Shown here: positions 12,042 through 23,152 of the stretch, piece after piece
Layout of the letters: each line of letters starts with the position of its first letter
Position numbering within the stretch: the stretch's first letter is position 1
From: Heterocephalus glaber
Taxonomy: Eukaryota; Chordata; Mammalia; Rodentia; Bathyergidae
NCBI RefSeq assembly: GCF_000247695.1
Contig: NW_004624781.1
Span: 14,207,824-14,271,823, forward strand
Direction: 5' to 3'
DNA: 64,000 bases
Position numbers and translations under genes: made by a program
The notes under the pieces: generated by a model
Databases searched by the model: none
What the model was told of the DNA's origin: nothing
The model's input: the letters and a program-made list of their open reading frames with translations, nothing else

Positions 12042-12386
12042 CTGGAATCAGATGGGGACTGTGAGGGTGCCGTGTCTGTCGCGCACTCTGTGCAGAGCCA
12101 GGTATGTGGGTGGAGTCTGTGACAAGGCTGCTTCTGCACCAGGGTGGAGAGTAGAGAGTCTGGGGAGCCCAGGGATGGGTCAGGCATGCCCTGGATTCAG
12201 GTCCTAGCGGGTCTGTTCCCTTACAGCCTGCATAGACTCTTTAGTGTGTCCTGGGAGCCGCAGTCTTGTGCACCGATTCAGGGAATGATTCTCTTTTGTT
12301 CCATTTGTACCAGAACTCAACCCTCTCAGGCCCTACTCCAAAGCCTGACAGAGGGAAGCGGGAGCTCATAAGGTCAGTGCCCTCAC

Positions 12387-12470
12387 CTGTCTCTCCAGGG
12401 AAATCTTGTCACACTCCAAGTCTTGTCGCACAGCTCGCTCCTGAAGAAGCTCGTTCCTCATCTGCTCCAT
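12387..12470 (-). CDS. CGNL1: CGNL1 coding exon (rod, 28 codons)
   Basis: A short exon identified from its peptide, [20 protein letters not shown] then DKISLERQ, between acceptor TGTGCTTATAG and donor GTGAGG. It is 84 bp, phase 0 at both ends, exactly four heptads. It lies 18.7 kb from the previous exon and 345 bp from the next. Confidence 0.93.
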
Positions 12471-12699
12471 CTATAAGCACAGCAGAACCCTGGGGTCAGA
12501 GGGGGTTGCTCCCACGCCTCTGCCCCGCAGTGGTTCCGGGGGCTGAGTTCCAAAAACCAAGCCCAGTCTTCCTCAGGTAGGCTGACCTGGAGGGGGCTCC
12601 TCATGCCACCTTCCCCAGGTGCAGCAGGATCTATTTCTGAGATACTCTTGGCTTCTCAATGATCGCAAAGATAGCAACACAAACGACAATCATCGTCAT

Positions 12700-13145
12700 A
12701 GCTAACTGCAGCTTCAGGTTGAACTGCACCCTCCACGTACACACACAAAAAGGATGCACTGATATCCTAACCCTCAGTACTCCCAGACTCCTAGTGTGAC
12801 CTGAATTGGAAACAGGGCCTTCATGGAGGCGACTAAGTCAAAATGAGGCATGAAGGTGGCCTGATCCAGCCTGGCTTCTGTCTTTACAGGAAGTGGAAGT
12901 CCGGGTGCAAAGACAGGCATGCGCAGAGGAAGCCGCCATGGGAAGACAAGGGCAGGGAGCAGAGGAGACTGGAGTGATGCATCTACAAGCCAAGGGCACC
13001 AGAAACCAGGAAGAGGCAAAGAAGTGTCCTCCCATGGGTCTCTGCCGGTATTGATTTCAGACTTCTGTTCTCCAGAGCTCTGAGACAGTAAGTTTCTGTG
13101 TCCTCAGCCTCCGAGTTTGCAGTACTGTTACTGATGCCTGCTTAG
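12700..13145 (+). mobile_element. MaLR-type solo LTR (MLT1-like)
   Basis: The arrangement matches MaLR LTRs: GATATCCTAACCCTCAGTAC, then GTGACCTGAATTGGAAACAG, and near the end ACTTCTGTTCTCCAGAGCTC and GAGACAGTAAGTTTCTGTG. Divergent and ancient. Edges are approximate. Confidence 0.6.
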
Positions 13146-14639
13146 CCCCCACGAACATTATCCTACTGCATTCCTGGAGCCACCTTCAGCAGGCACCATC
13201 ATCCCTGCAGAGCTTGTCAGCCTCTGGCTCGAAGGGGGTTAAGCGCCAAGTTTGCCCAGACTGAAAATGCTTGCAGGACAAGGAAATTTCAGTGCTAAGA
13301 CTGGGAAAGTCCCAAGCAAATCAGGATTTGTAAGTTACCCAATGGGCTTGAGAGGTACAGAACTGGGATGGGGGAGCAACACACGACAGAAGAGCTCCTG
13401 GTGAGCATTTCTTGGCCACTGCCACATTTCACTGTGCTACTGTAGGCCTGACAGGGGCTCCAGATGATGGAGGGTGTCTGTGTTGGCAGGAAAGAAGCCT
13501 CACCAAAGTCATTGCATATCTGCTCTCCAGTCCCAGGGGCTCTGCAGGGTTGAAATGAGTCAAAGCAGAGGCCGTACCAGCATCCAGAACCAACCTGCAG
13601 AAAGTGGCCTGAAAGCTACCTCAGATTTCGGGGTGGCTGGCATAATAAAATTACACTCTCCTTCTCAAGGCTGGATAAGAACTTCCGGGGTTCACCATGC
13701 CCAAGAGATGCACATAAAGTCCTAGACACATGGTCCTGGGGAGCATTTGAGACAGGCTCACCTGGCCTGGCATCAAGCTGACTTTTTGTCACCCGTCCAA
13801 GCACCTTAGTGAGCAAAAGATAATCTCACGTCTCCCCACCACCGGCGAGCAAGGACTGTGGGTCCTGGGAATCGTAAGGACACTGCCCCGGGCTAGGCTT
13901 AGGCCTGCTCCCCGGCTACCCTGTCTGTCCTCAGCCTGTGCACAGAATGACAAGTGGCATGTTGTGTCCAGTCCGGAGCAAGTGACAGGGCATGATAAGC
14001 AAGAAGGCTGGCAGGAGAGGCAGGGGCAGATGAGGAGGCCTCAGGCGGTGCAGGAGGAAATGGGGCCAGTGATCCTAGGTGAGGGCTTATCTGTGTAGTT
14101 AAATAAAGAAAGCTTGCACTCCTGAATTTCTGACAGGCAGCCTGCTAAGTTATGAGGGTTCAGAATTTTACAACAGCAGAAACAGAGGGCCAAGAGAGTA
14201 ACAAAAGTTAATGGAGGCAGCTGGCCTTCAATCCAGGCCGAGCCAATCCACTGCCTACCCTCTCACCTGTTCTGTATCACTTGAGGGAGCCACAGAGACA
14301 AAAGGATTCAAATGGAGTTCAAGGGCAAACACAGCTGTACCATAAAAAACCAAAGCATGGGGAGGGAGCCAGGGTGACTGAACACAAGTGTCCTGTGTTC
14401 AACTATTAAGAGGAGTCAGGGCTGCAGAGCAGAAACTGTACTTGGTGGGGAGGGAAAGAGAAAGCTGAGAGATGCTGGAGACGCCACACAGTGCAGAATC
14501 AGACAGGCGACCCACAGAGGACAATGACGCATTTGGCACCTGCAACCCCTGCTCCCTGCCAGGAGTGGGGCACCAGATGCTGCCAAAGGTAAGGAGGAAA
14601 GTCCCAGAAACCCCACTCATAGCAGCAAGCTGGCAGTCC

Positions 14640-15790
14640 TAACCCAAGGAGAGTGCTACCATACTAACAAGTTTTAGGTCCAATTTTGGGGAGCTGGGTG
14701 GTCTTATGGTGACTCTTCTGCCCCAAGAAACTTCTCTCTCTGGGCCTCTCCCAGTGCCCGGGATCAAACTAACACCCAACCACAGCAAGACACCACCTTG
14801 GCTTTGGAGCCAACAGCAGGATGCGTGACCCCATGGAGTAATATACAGCCCCCTGTGGAGTTCAGGACAGCAGCTGCAGCAGCCACAAGCACAGGTTCCC
14901 CCTGTGTGAGTAGGGAATATCTCCTCTCCAGCCCACACCTTGGGATGGCAGCCACTGCTGCAAAGTTCTGCCTTCACTTGCACATATCCATTGCAAGCCA
15001 GGGAAGTCCTTTGTCCCTCTTCCCCTGGCAAGCACTGCAGCTCCAGGAACCCTCTTACCAGTGGTCCTTGCGCTCTCTTGGTGGGCTCTAGGGAAGGTCC
15101 CCTTCCTAGCTCATGGCCTTAGGATGCTGCTGCAGGTACAAAACTCCTTAACATCACCCAACTTTGTCCGTCTGTGTCCCCAGGGATGAGGTGAAGAATG
15201 CATCTGTGTCCTTCAACTCTAGGACTGTAACTACCAATGCCACTGACCTCATCCCTGCCAGAGCTTTCCCATACAACCTAGAGACATTCCCACCCACACC
15301 TGCAGCTGTAGGACCACAGATACCAAAGCCACAAACCCTCCCACTACCCATCCTCAACCCGCAGGACTTAGGAAAGGTCTCCTCCATGTCCTACCACCAG
15401 GACACCACAAGCCCAAATGTTACAGATGTGCCCTGGAGAGCCAAGGGAGCACTCCCTCTACAGCCCACAGACTTTGGACCACAGTGAACCAAAAGCCCTG
15501 GAACCATCTGTGCTTTTCCACTGAGAATGCGCAGAAGACATCACCTGGGCCCCGCACTTCCACAAAAGCAGCAATATACAATAGCCCAGGGGACCTGGAG
15601 AAAGTCCCCTCTGTGTTGCAAAACCTCAAGTCCACAGTTACCAGCACCAGGACCCATGCTCATGGGTGGGACATGGGAAAGGCCCCCTCCCTTGGCTCCA
15701 CAAGCTGGCTGCTGCTGCCACAGCACAGAAGTCTTCTTCATTCTAAGAGGGGAAGATCTCCACATCCTGCAGCTGAGTGGCTATGACTGC
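14640..15790. repeat. GC-rich region with decayed degenerate repeats, possibly L1 5' UTR
   Basis: A motif of the form GGRAAGGTCYCCTYC recurs near 15090, 15370, 15600 and 15678 with irregular spacing. Reading frames are open but have no recognised domain. It lies just upstream of L1 ORF2 sequence. Identity uncertain. Confidence 0.35.
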
Positions 15791-15881
15791 TTGTCCCAAC
15801 AAATGGAAAGTATACAAATACATAGAAATTTAATAACATGCTCACAAATGGCCAATGGAGGACTGAAGAAATTAAAAGGGT

Positions 15882-15943
15882 GTCATGGTTGTGATCTAAA
15901 ATGTCCCTCAAAAATCTCACTGTGTTGAAGCTTGGTTGAAAAT
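15882..15943 (+). mobile_element. Fragment of a MaLR LTR 5' end
   Basis: TGTCATGGTTGTGATCTAAA followed by TGTCCCTCAAAAATCTCACT resembles the start of a MaLR LTR, cut off where L1 sequence begins. Confidence 0.45.
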
Positions 15944-15944
15944 A

Positions 15945-18160
15945 TAGGACCTTACATCAAACTGATAAAAGCCATTTATGACAAACCTACTACCAACATT
16001 ATACTAAATGAGGAATTCTAAAATCAGGAATGAGATAAGGAAATCTACTCTCACACTCCTGTTCAACACCATATTCTAAACTTTAGCCTGAGCAAGAGAA
16101 AGAGAAACAAATAAAGAGAAAAGCAAGAAAAAGAAATAAATGAATGCAAATAGGAAAGGAAGACATCAAATTATCTTTACTTGCAGATGATATGATCCTT
16201 TACATAGAAGACCCAAAAAACTCCACCAGAAGATTTTGAGAGCTAATAAACAAATCCAGCAAAGTGACAGAACACATAACCAACACACAAAAATCAGTAA
16301 TGTTCCTGTACAGCAATAATGAACCACCAAGAAAGAAATCAGAAAAACAATCCCATTTACAATAGCTTCCAAAAAATTTAAATATCTAGGATTCAACCTA
16401 ACCAAGGAGATGAACAATCTCTATAATTAAAAACAATACTACTCTGAAGAGAGAGATTGAAGAGAACATTAGAAAATGAAAAGACATCCAATTCCTGGAT
16501 AGGCCAAATAAATTCATCAAAATGGCCATATTACCAAAAATGATCTATAGATTTAATCCAATTCCTATCAAAATACCAACAACAGGGGCCGGGGATTTAG
16601 CTCAGTGGTTCTGCTGCCTGCCTTGCAAGCAGAAGGATCCGAGTTCGATCCCCAGTACCAAAAAAAAAATACCAACAACATTCTTCACAGAACTAGAAAA
16701 AAACAATCTTAAAGCTTAAATAGAACCAAAAAAGGCCCAGAAGAGCCAAAGCAATGCTGAGCAAAAAGAGCAAAATAGGGATATTACAATCCTATATTTC
16801 AAGTTATATTACAAAGCTATAGTAATAAAAACAGCATGGTACTGGTGCAAAAATAGACATGTAGACCAACAGACTAGAAGACACAGAAACAACCCCAGGC
16901 ATACTCATCCATCTGATCTTTGAAAAACAGATGGAAACATATGCTGTACAAAGGATAGCCTCTTTAACAAATAGTTGCTGGGAAAACTATGCAGAAAAAT
17001 GAAACTAGACTCATATCTTTCACTCTGTACTAAAATCAAATACAAATGGATCAAAGACCTAGATATAAAAACAGAAATGCAGAAACTCCTGGAAGACAAA
17101 ATAGGGAAAACCCTTGAAGACATAAGGCCTCAGCAAGGATTTACTGAACTGAACTCCAATAGCACATGAAAAAATACCAAGAATCAACAAATGGAATTAT
17201 GTTAAATTTAAAACTTTTGCACAGCAAAGAAAACAATCAAGAAAGTGAAGAGGCAATCTCTCAGAACAGAATTTTATTTTATTTTGGCATTACTCCTCAG
17301 ATGGAGGACTAGTATTTAGTTTTTTAAAAATCTCTAAAGAATGTACTCCCCCAAAACAAAGATCTCGATCAATAAATGGGAAATTGAAATAAATAGGCAC
17401 TTCTCAAAGAAGTACAAATGGCTAATAACAACACGAGGAAAAAAAAGCTCAGTTATCCTTAGCCATGAGGGAAATGCAAATGGAAACACCTCTGAGATTC
17501 TATCCCACTTCAGTAAAAATGGCTGTCAACAAGAACACAAAAGTTGGCAAACATTGCTGAGGATGTGGGGGAAAGGGAAGGTTGTTGGTAGGAATGTAAA
17601 CAAGTTCAATCATTATGGAAATCAGTAGATTCCTCAAAAAAACTAAAATTAGAAATTTCATTTGACCCTCTCTTGGGTATTTTCTTCAAAGAGTCATACT
17701 ACAGTGATACATGCATATCCATATATACAGCAGCACAATGCACAATAGCTAACCTCTGGAAACAGCCTAGATTCCCACCAACAGACTAATGGATAAAGAA
17801 AATGTGGCATATATACACAATGGAATATTATTCTGCCATAAGATGGATGAGTTTGAGTCATTTGTAGGAAAATGGATAGATTTTGAGACCATAATGCTGA
17901 GTAAAATAAGTCAAACACAAAAGGTCTGACTTATGGCATGTTTTCTCTTATATGGAGAAACCCAAAATATAAATAAATTTAAGAGTAAAAGGAGAGGTAG
18001 AAGGAAGCAGGGAGTAGACTTTTTGGAGATGGGGAAAGAGGAAAGTCATCAGCATTGATCATGCCATTATATATGTGTACCAATTTCCCCAAAGGAATGT
18101 AATTATTATGTTTGGCAAATATATACCAATAACAAAACAGAACAAAATTCATAAGAAACT
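15945..18160 (+). mobile_element. L1 ORF2 3' half and 3' UTR
   Basis: Degenerate ORF2 coding with standard landmarks: the reverse-transcriptase region (GCAGATGATATGATCCTTTA), AACAGCATGGTACTGG, and the C-terminal GAATATTATTCTGCCATAAG. Frames are broken by stops. An ID is inserted at 16585-16665. It lies antisense to CGNL1. Confidence 0.88.
16585..16665 (+). mobile_element. ID SINE inserted in L1
   Basis: GGGGCCGGGGATTTAGCTCA start and an AGTACC-A tail. A perfect 15-bp duplication, AAAATACCAACAACA, flanks it (16570-16584 and 16666-16680). The host L1 reads through when it is removed. Confidence 0.96.
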
Positions 18161-18210
18161 ACCAAGGACAATTATATGGTTTTAAAAAATTGGAAAACAT
18201 AGAAGAAATT

Positions 18211-18308
18211 CCAGCTGGGTGTGGTGGTGCACACCTGTGATCCCAACACTTGAGAGGCTGAAGTAGGAAGATCACCTAGAGTTCGAGGCCACCTGGGGTA
18301 CAATTTTA
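18211..18308 (+). mobile_element. B1-type SINE, truncated
   Basis: CCAGCTGGGTGTGGTGGTGC, ACACCTGTGATCCCAACACT and GAGTTCGAGGCCACCTGGG are B1/Alu landmarks. The 3' part is missing. Confidence 0.85.
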
Positions 18309-18559
18309 AAACTATTCCAAAAAATTAAAATGAATATAACTCTACCAAGAATGTGGCCAGCAACACCCTGATGCTAAAAGCAGATGAAGACACAACCAAA
18401 AAGAAAAACCACAGACCTATCTCCTGGATGAACAAAGATGCAAAAATTCTCCATAGGATACCAGCAAACTGAATTCAGCAGCACATAAAAAAGATCATAC
18501 AGGGCAGCAGGGCACTCAGTGCTGCGACACCATCTCTCTGAAGAGCTCTCGGATCTTGA

Positions 18560-18999
<440 letters not shown>

Positions 19000-20337
19000 T
19001 GAGAAAACAACCAAAGTTTTAAGTAGCATTCTAAGAACAGATGAATTTGAAGATAATGAATTATTCATTTGGGCACCAGCAGATGAAGTGGACCTAGTAA
19101 CAGTAACTGTAATTGACCATGAAAATTTAATTTATTTTAAATTTTGATGGTTGGCTGTTTGGCTTCTCCTAAAATGAGAAAGATATTTTAAACTAAAAAG
19201 AATTTTCTAATCAGATTTGTAAACAGTTTCCTGCAAAAATTGGGAGGAACACTGGAAAATAGGAATTTGGTTAGTGAAGTGGGAAGACTGTATTTATAAT
19301 TTGCATGTTACTTGCATCTTTTGTTTTTCATGAGTTGCAATAATGGAATGGAAATGTATGCTGTAAAGATTCTCAAATGTGAAGTATTTGTGACAGTGTA
19401 CATAATCTCTCCTTTCTCTTAAAAGTTCCTTTTCTATTTCCCACTGATTTCATACCAGCTCATGAACAGGTCATTATGTTCTCTCTAGAGGTGTAGAATG
19501 ATTCAGGATGTTCAGTACAGAGCTATCAATGATAGTAGGGAGAATATTTAAATAGACATTTCTTTTTGAATATATGATTGTTTGGTCTCTTAAGTTTTTG
19601 ATGATAAACACTGTCTTAGATTAATAATTACTAGAAGAGATTGACATTGTGAAAAAAAATAGCAGCAAATGAAGTTGAAAAATAGTTACTATTTTTGACA
19701 CTGATCAGACCACATGAACAGGAGTTGAACAACTGCAAAATAAAACAAATATTTTTATTTACAAAAGAGGAAAAATTTAGGTATGTGCATATAATTGAGG
19801 TGCATTAAGTTTCAATTCTATAATTTCTTAAAACAAGAACATAGGTAGATAAAGAAATTTGGGGTTCAAACTTTTAATTCCTAGAAATTTTATATATGTC
19901 TCCTACAGGTTTTAACTGTGGGTGTTACTGTTATAAAAATAGGATTTTTTTTCAGTGTGTCAAAAAATTGCTAATATATAGGGAAGTATAAACTCTCCCT
20001 ACTTCTATTCTCTCAGATCCCTAGATCTTTTGGCAAGGTATTCATCACTTAGCAGAAAATTTATTTCTCACTGAATGTAAACTCCTAAAACAAGTACCTT
20101 TTTTCTCATTAGTTTTTGGGCTTGTTATCCAGATTCACCTTTTAGTCTATGCTAGCTTTCCAATCTTTGTCTTTGAGTGCCTTCTTTTTCAATGCTCTGT
20201 TTCTCAGAAAACAGGATTTTTTAAAAATAGAGATACCTGTAAAATTTTTGATGACTTTTAAAATGGGATGTTTATACTTAGGACTCAATTTTTCAATTGT
20301 TTGCCCTACCATTTTCCTTTTATACTTTAAGTTCCAA

Positions 20338-20340
<3 letters not shown>

Positions 20341-20369
<29 letters not shown>
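20341..20369. repeat. (TA)n microsatellite, left of gap
   Basis: Alternating AT run within the left copy of the sequence duplicated across the gap. Confidence 0.95.
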
Positions 20370-20371
<2 letters not shown>

Positions 20372-20417
20372 TATATATATTCATATGTGTACATACATAT
20401 TCATAAGCACATACTCT

Positions 20418-20517
20418 NNNNNNNNNNNNNNNNNNNNNNNNNNNNNNNNNNNNNNNNNNNNNNNNNNNNNNNNNNNNNNNNNNNNNNNNNNNNNNNNNNN
20501 NNNNNNNNNNNNNNNNN
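20418..20517. other. Assembly gap (100 N)
   Basis: Exactly 100 Ns, a common placeholder for unknown length. Its flanks are near-identical direct copies (20273-20417 and 20518-20683). Confidence 0.99.
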
Positions 20518-20582
20518 TATACTTAGGGCTCAATTCTTCAATTGTTTGCCCTACTATTTTCCTTTTATACTTTAAGTTCCAA

Positions 20583-20584
<2 letters not shown>

Positions 20585-20634
<50 letters not shown>
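20585..20634. repeat. (TA)n microsatellite, right of gap
   Basis: Longer alternating TA run in the right copy. It can form hairpins and is a likely cause of the assembly break. Confidence 0.95.
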
Positions 20635-20636
<2 letters not shown>

Positions 20637-21970
20637 CATACATACATATGTGTGTACACACATATTCATAAGCACATACTCTCATAAATATATACAAAAA
20701 TATATGTGTAAGAACTGGGGTCAGAATTACCATTAATTAAATTGGGTTGTTTCATTATTTGCTTACCCTTAAATTCATTTGATTCTAGTTTAAAAGATAT
20801 GATAGAATTTATTCCAATTTGCAATCCAGAGAGCTTTTCCATTTGGTACTATTACTGGGCAGAATCCTGTTTTTAGTCATACTATCAAGTTACTTTGGAA
20901 ACTCCCTTATATTCAAAAGACTTGATGTACTTTTTAGAGTTGGGTACCGAAATGGACTAACCAAAGAAATATTCTGACTGATAAAAGTTGTACCTTTGAA
21001 ACCCTTTATAACTGTTTCCAAGAAGAGTTTGTTGAAAGTCTTTAGGTTTCAAAGTCTTCTGATCCTTACTATATGTAATCAGAGTGAGACTGCAAAGACT
21101 CTTACCTGCTTGGCTTTGTACATATGTTTTGTACATAGCTTGTTTGAATAATCATTGTACATCTCCATTAATGTTGTTCTCTCTTTTGTATATATATTAA
21201 AAGTATTGAGCTAGGAAAAAAAAAAGGGTCATATAGCATTATCAAGTGGAATTCATGCCAGGGGTGCAAGGGTAGCTCAACATACGCGAATCAACAAATA
21301 TGAAAGGTCATATCCATAAAATAATAGACAGAAACCATATGACCATGAATTTTCATAGATGAATAAAAATCATTCGATAAGATTAACATTCCTTTATGAT
21401 AAAAACTCCTAACAAATTAGGTATGGAAGGAACATACCTCCAAATGCTAACAGGTATATACAAAAATCCAACAGCCAATATCATACTGAACGGGGAAAAG
21501 CTGAAAGCCTTTCCTCTGAAATCAGGAACCAGACAAGAATGTCTACTTTTACCATTCTTATTTAATATAGTACTAGAAGTCTTAGTAAGAGCAATTGGGC
21601 AAGAAGAAGAAATAAAGAGCATCCAAATTGGAAAGTAAGAAGTTAAATTACCCATGTTTGCAGATGACATGATTTTATATATAGAAAAACCTAAATATGC
21701 CATCAAAAATTTGTTAGAACTTATAAATTCAGTAAAGTTACAGGATATAAAAACCAGTAACATTTCACACACCAAAAATGAACTTGCTGAAAAATCTCAT
21801 TCATAATAGCTACAAAAAATCTTTAGGAATAAATTTAACCAAAGAACTGAAAGATCTCTATAATGAAAATTATAAAAACCGATGGAAGAAATTATACAGA
21901 ACACAAAAACTGGAAAGATATCCCATGTTCATGAAATGGAACAATCCATATTGGGGTGTTTTTGTTTTAG

Positions 21971-22050
21971 TTTTTGGTACCGGGGATCGAACTCGGGTCC
22001 TTGTGCTTGCACAGCAGGCAGCCGAAACCACTGATTTAAATTCCCGGCCC
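21971..22050 (-). mobile_element. ID SINE in L1 (first of a pair)
   Basis: Minus-strand ID with GGTACCGGGGATCGAACTCG and an end at ATTCCCGGCCC. It shares outer duplications ACAATCCATATTG (21941-21953 and 22151-22163) with the next ID. Confidence 0.93.
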
Positions 22051-22150
22051 TTTGTTTTGTTTTGTTTTGTTTTTTTGGTACCAGGGATAGAACTTGGGTC
22101 TTTGCGCTTGCGCAGCAGTCAGTGAAACCTCTGAGCTAAATCCCCGGCCC
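22051..22150 (-). mobile_element. ID SINE in L1 (second of a pair)
   Basis: Minus-strand ID immediately after the first, with a TTTTG-patterned tail, GGTACCAGGGATAGAACTTG and AAATCCCCGGCCC. It probably entered the L1 together with, or through the tail of, its neighbour. Confidence 0.93.
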
Positions 22151-22380
22151 ACAATCCATATTGTTAAAATGACTGTACTACCCAAAGTGATCTATGGATT
22201 CAATGCAACTCTCATCAAAAAACCAGTGATTTTTTTAAAAGATAAATAGAGAAAAATAAATCCCATAACTCATATGGAGCCACAAAAGACCTGGAATAGC
22301 CAAGTATTCGGGGGTGGTGGTGGGAGAACAGCAATGCTGGAGATATCACAACATCCGCCTTCAAAACTATAGTAACTAGA

Positions 22381-23152
22381 ACGCGCAAGGGCGCAGGCGC
22401 ATGACCTGGGCGCAGGGCCCGGCAGCCGCCGCTGTCTCTGCCCTCGGTACTCCGCGGACTTTCTTCCCCTAGCAGAGGTCCCAAAGTGAAAAACAGACCT
22501 ATTTGGAAGTAAGGAGGGAAATGCATTTAGAAGACACCACCGGTTTCTGTCCAAAGGAAGAAAGAGAAAGTGAACAAACATCTTTCAGCGATCAAAATCC
22601 CAGGCAAGAGCAGAATGGGGGCTTTCACAGCTCCTTCTGCAAGCTCTTTGAAAAGAAAAATGGGAACGCAACTGGTGAAGATTTCTGTGGTCCTTGGGGC
22701 TGGTGGTGACATCAAAGCTTTCCCATTTCCAGGTCCAGTGGATCAGAATACAGGGAAAAAACTAATGAGAATCCTTCAATGGATCCTTCACCTACAAAAC
22801 AAGATTTCTTCAGAAATCGACTTGCTCTTGCAAATGACCTTGACCAAGGAACAGCTGTGTAAAACATACTTAAAGTTGTATTCTCAAGTGGTAAGATGAG
22901 GATAAAAAGCTTGTATATATCTGTGTAGGAATATATATACTGTTGTATAAATCCCCGAGGAAAACTAATATAAATACATATGAAACTAAATCAACATACA
23001 AGACATTGAAGAGATGAAGATTAGTCTATGGTTAGGACCTCACGTTTTGAACTTCAACACTTGGGAAAAGGGAAATGAAGACTTTTCACATCATTATAGA
23101 AAAGCACAATAAATTTGGAGGAAAAATAAATGTTTATAAGAACAACAACAAA
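22381..23152 (+). pseudogene. Second processed retrocopy, parent unidentified
   Basis: A 772-bp block with a GC-rich, CpG-containing 5' end (CGCGCAAGGGCGCAGGCGC), two AATAAA signals near its end and an A-rich tail. It is flanked by 18-bp duplications AAAACTATAGTAACTARA (22363-22380 and 23153-23170), interrupting L1 ORF2. An open segment from ATG 22521 to 22709 encodes MHLEDTTGFCPKEERESEQT and more. A second open stretch in another frame follows (about 22720-22860), suggesting a frameshift. I do not recognise the parent gene. The 5' end looks near full length, so it may carry 5' UTR or promoter-proximal CpG sequence. Confidence 0.82.
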
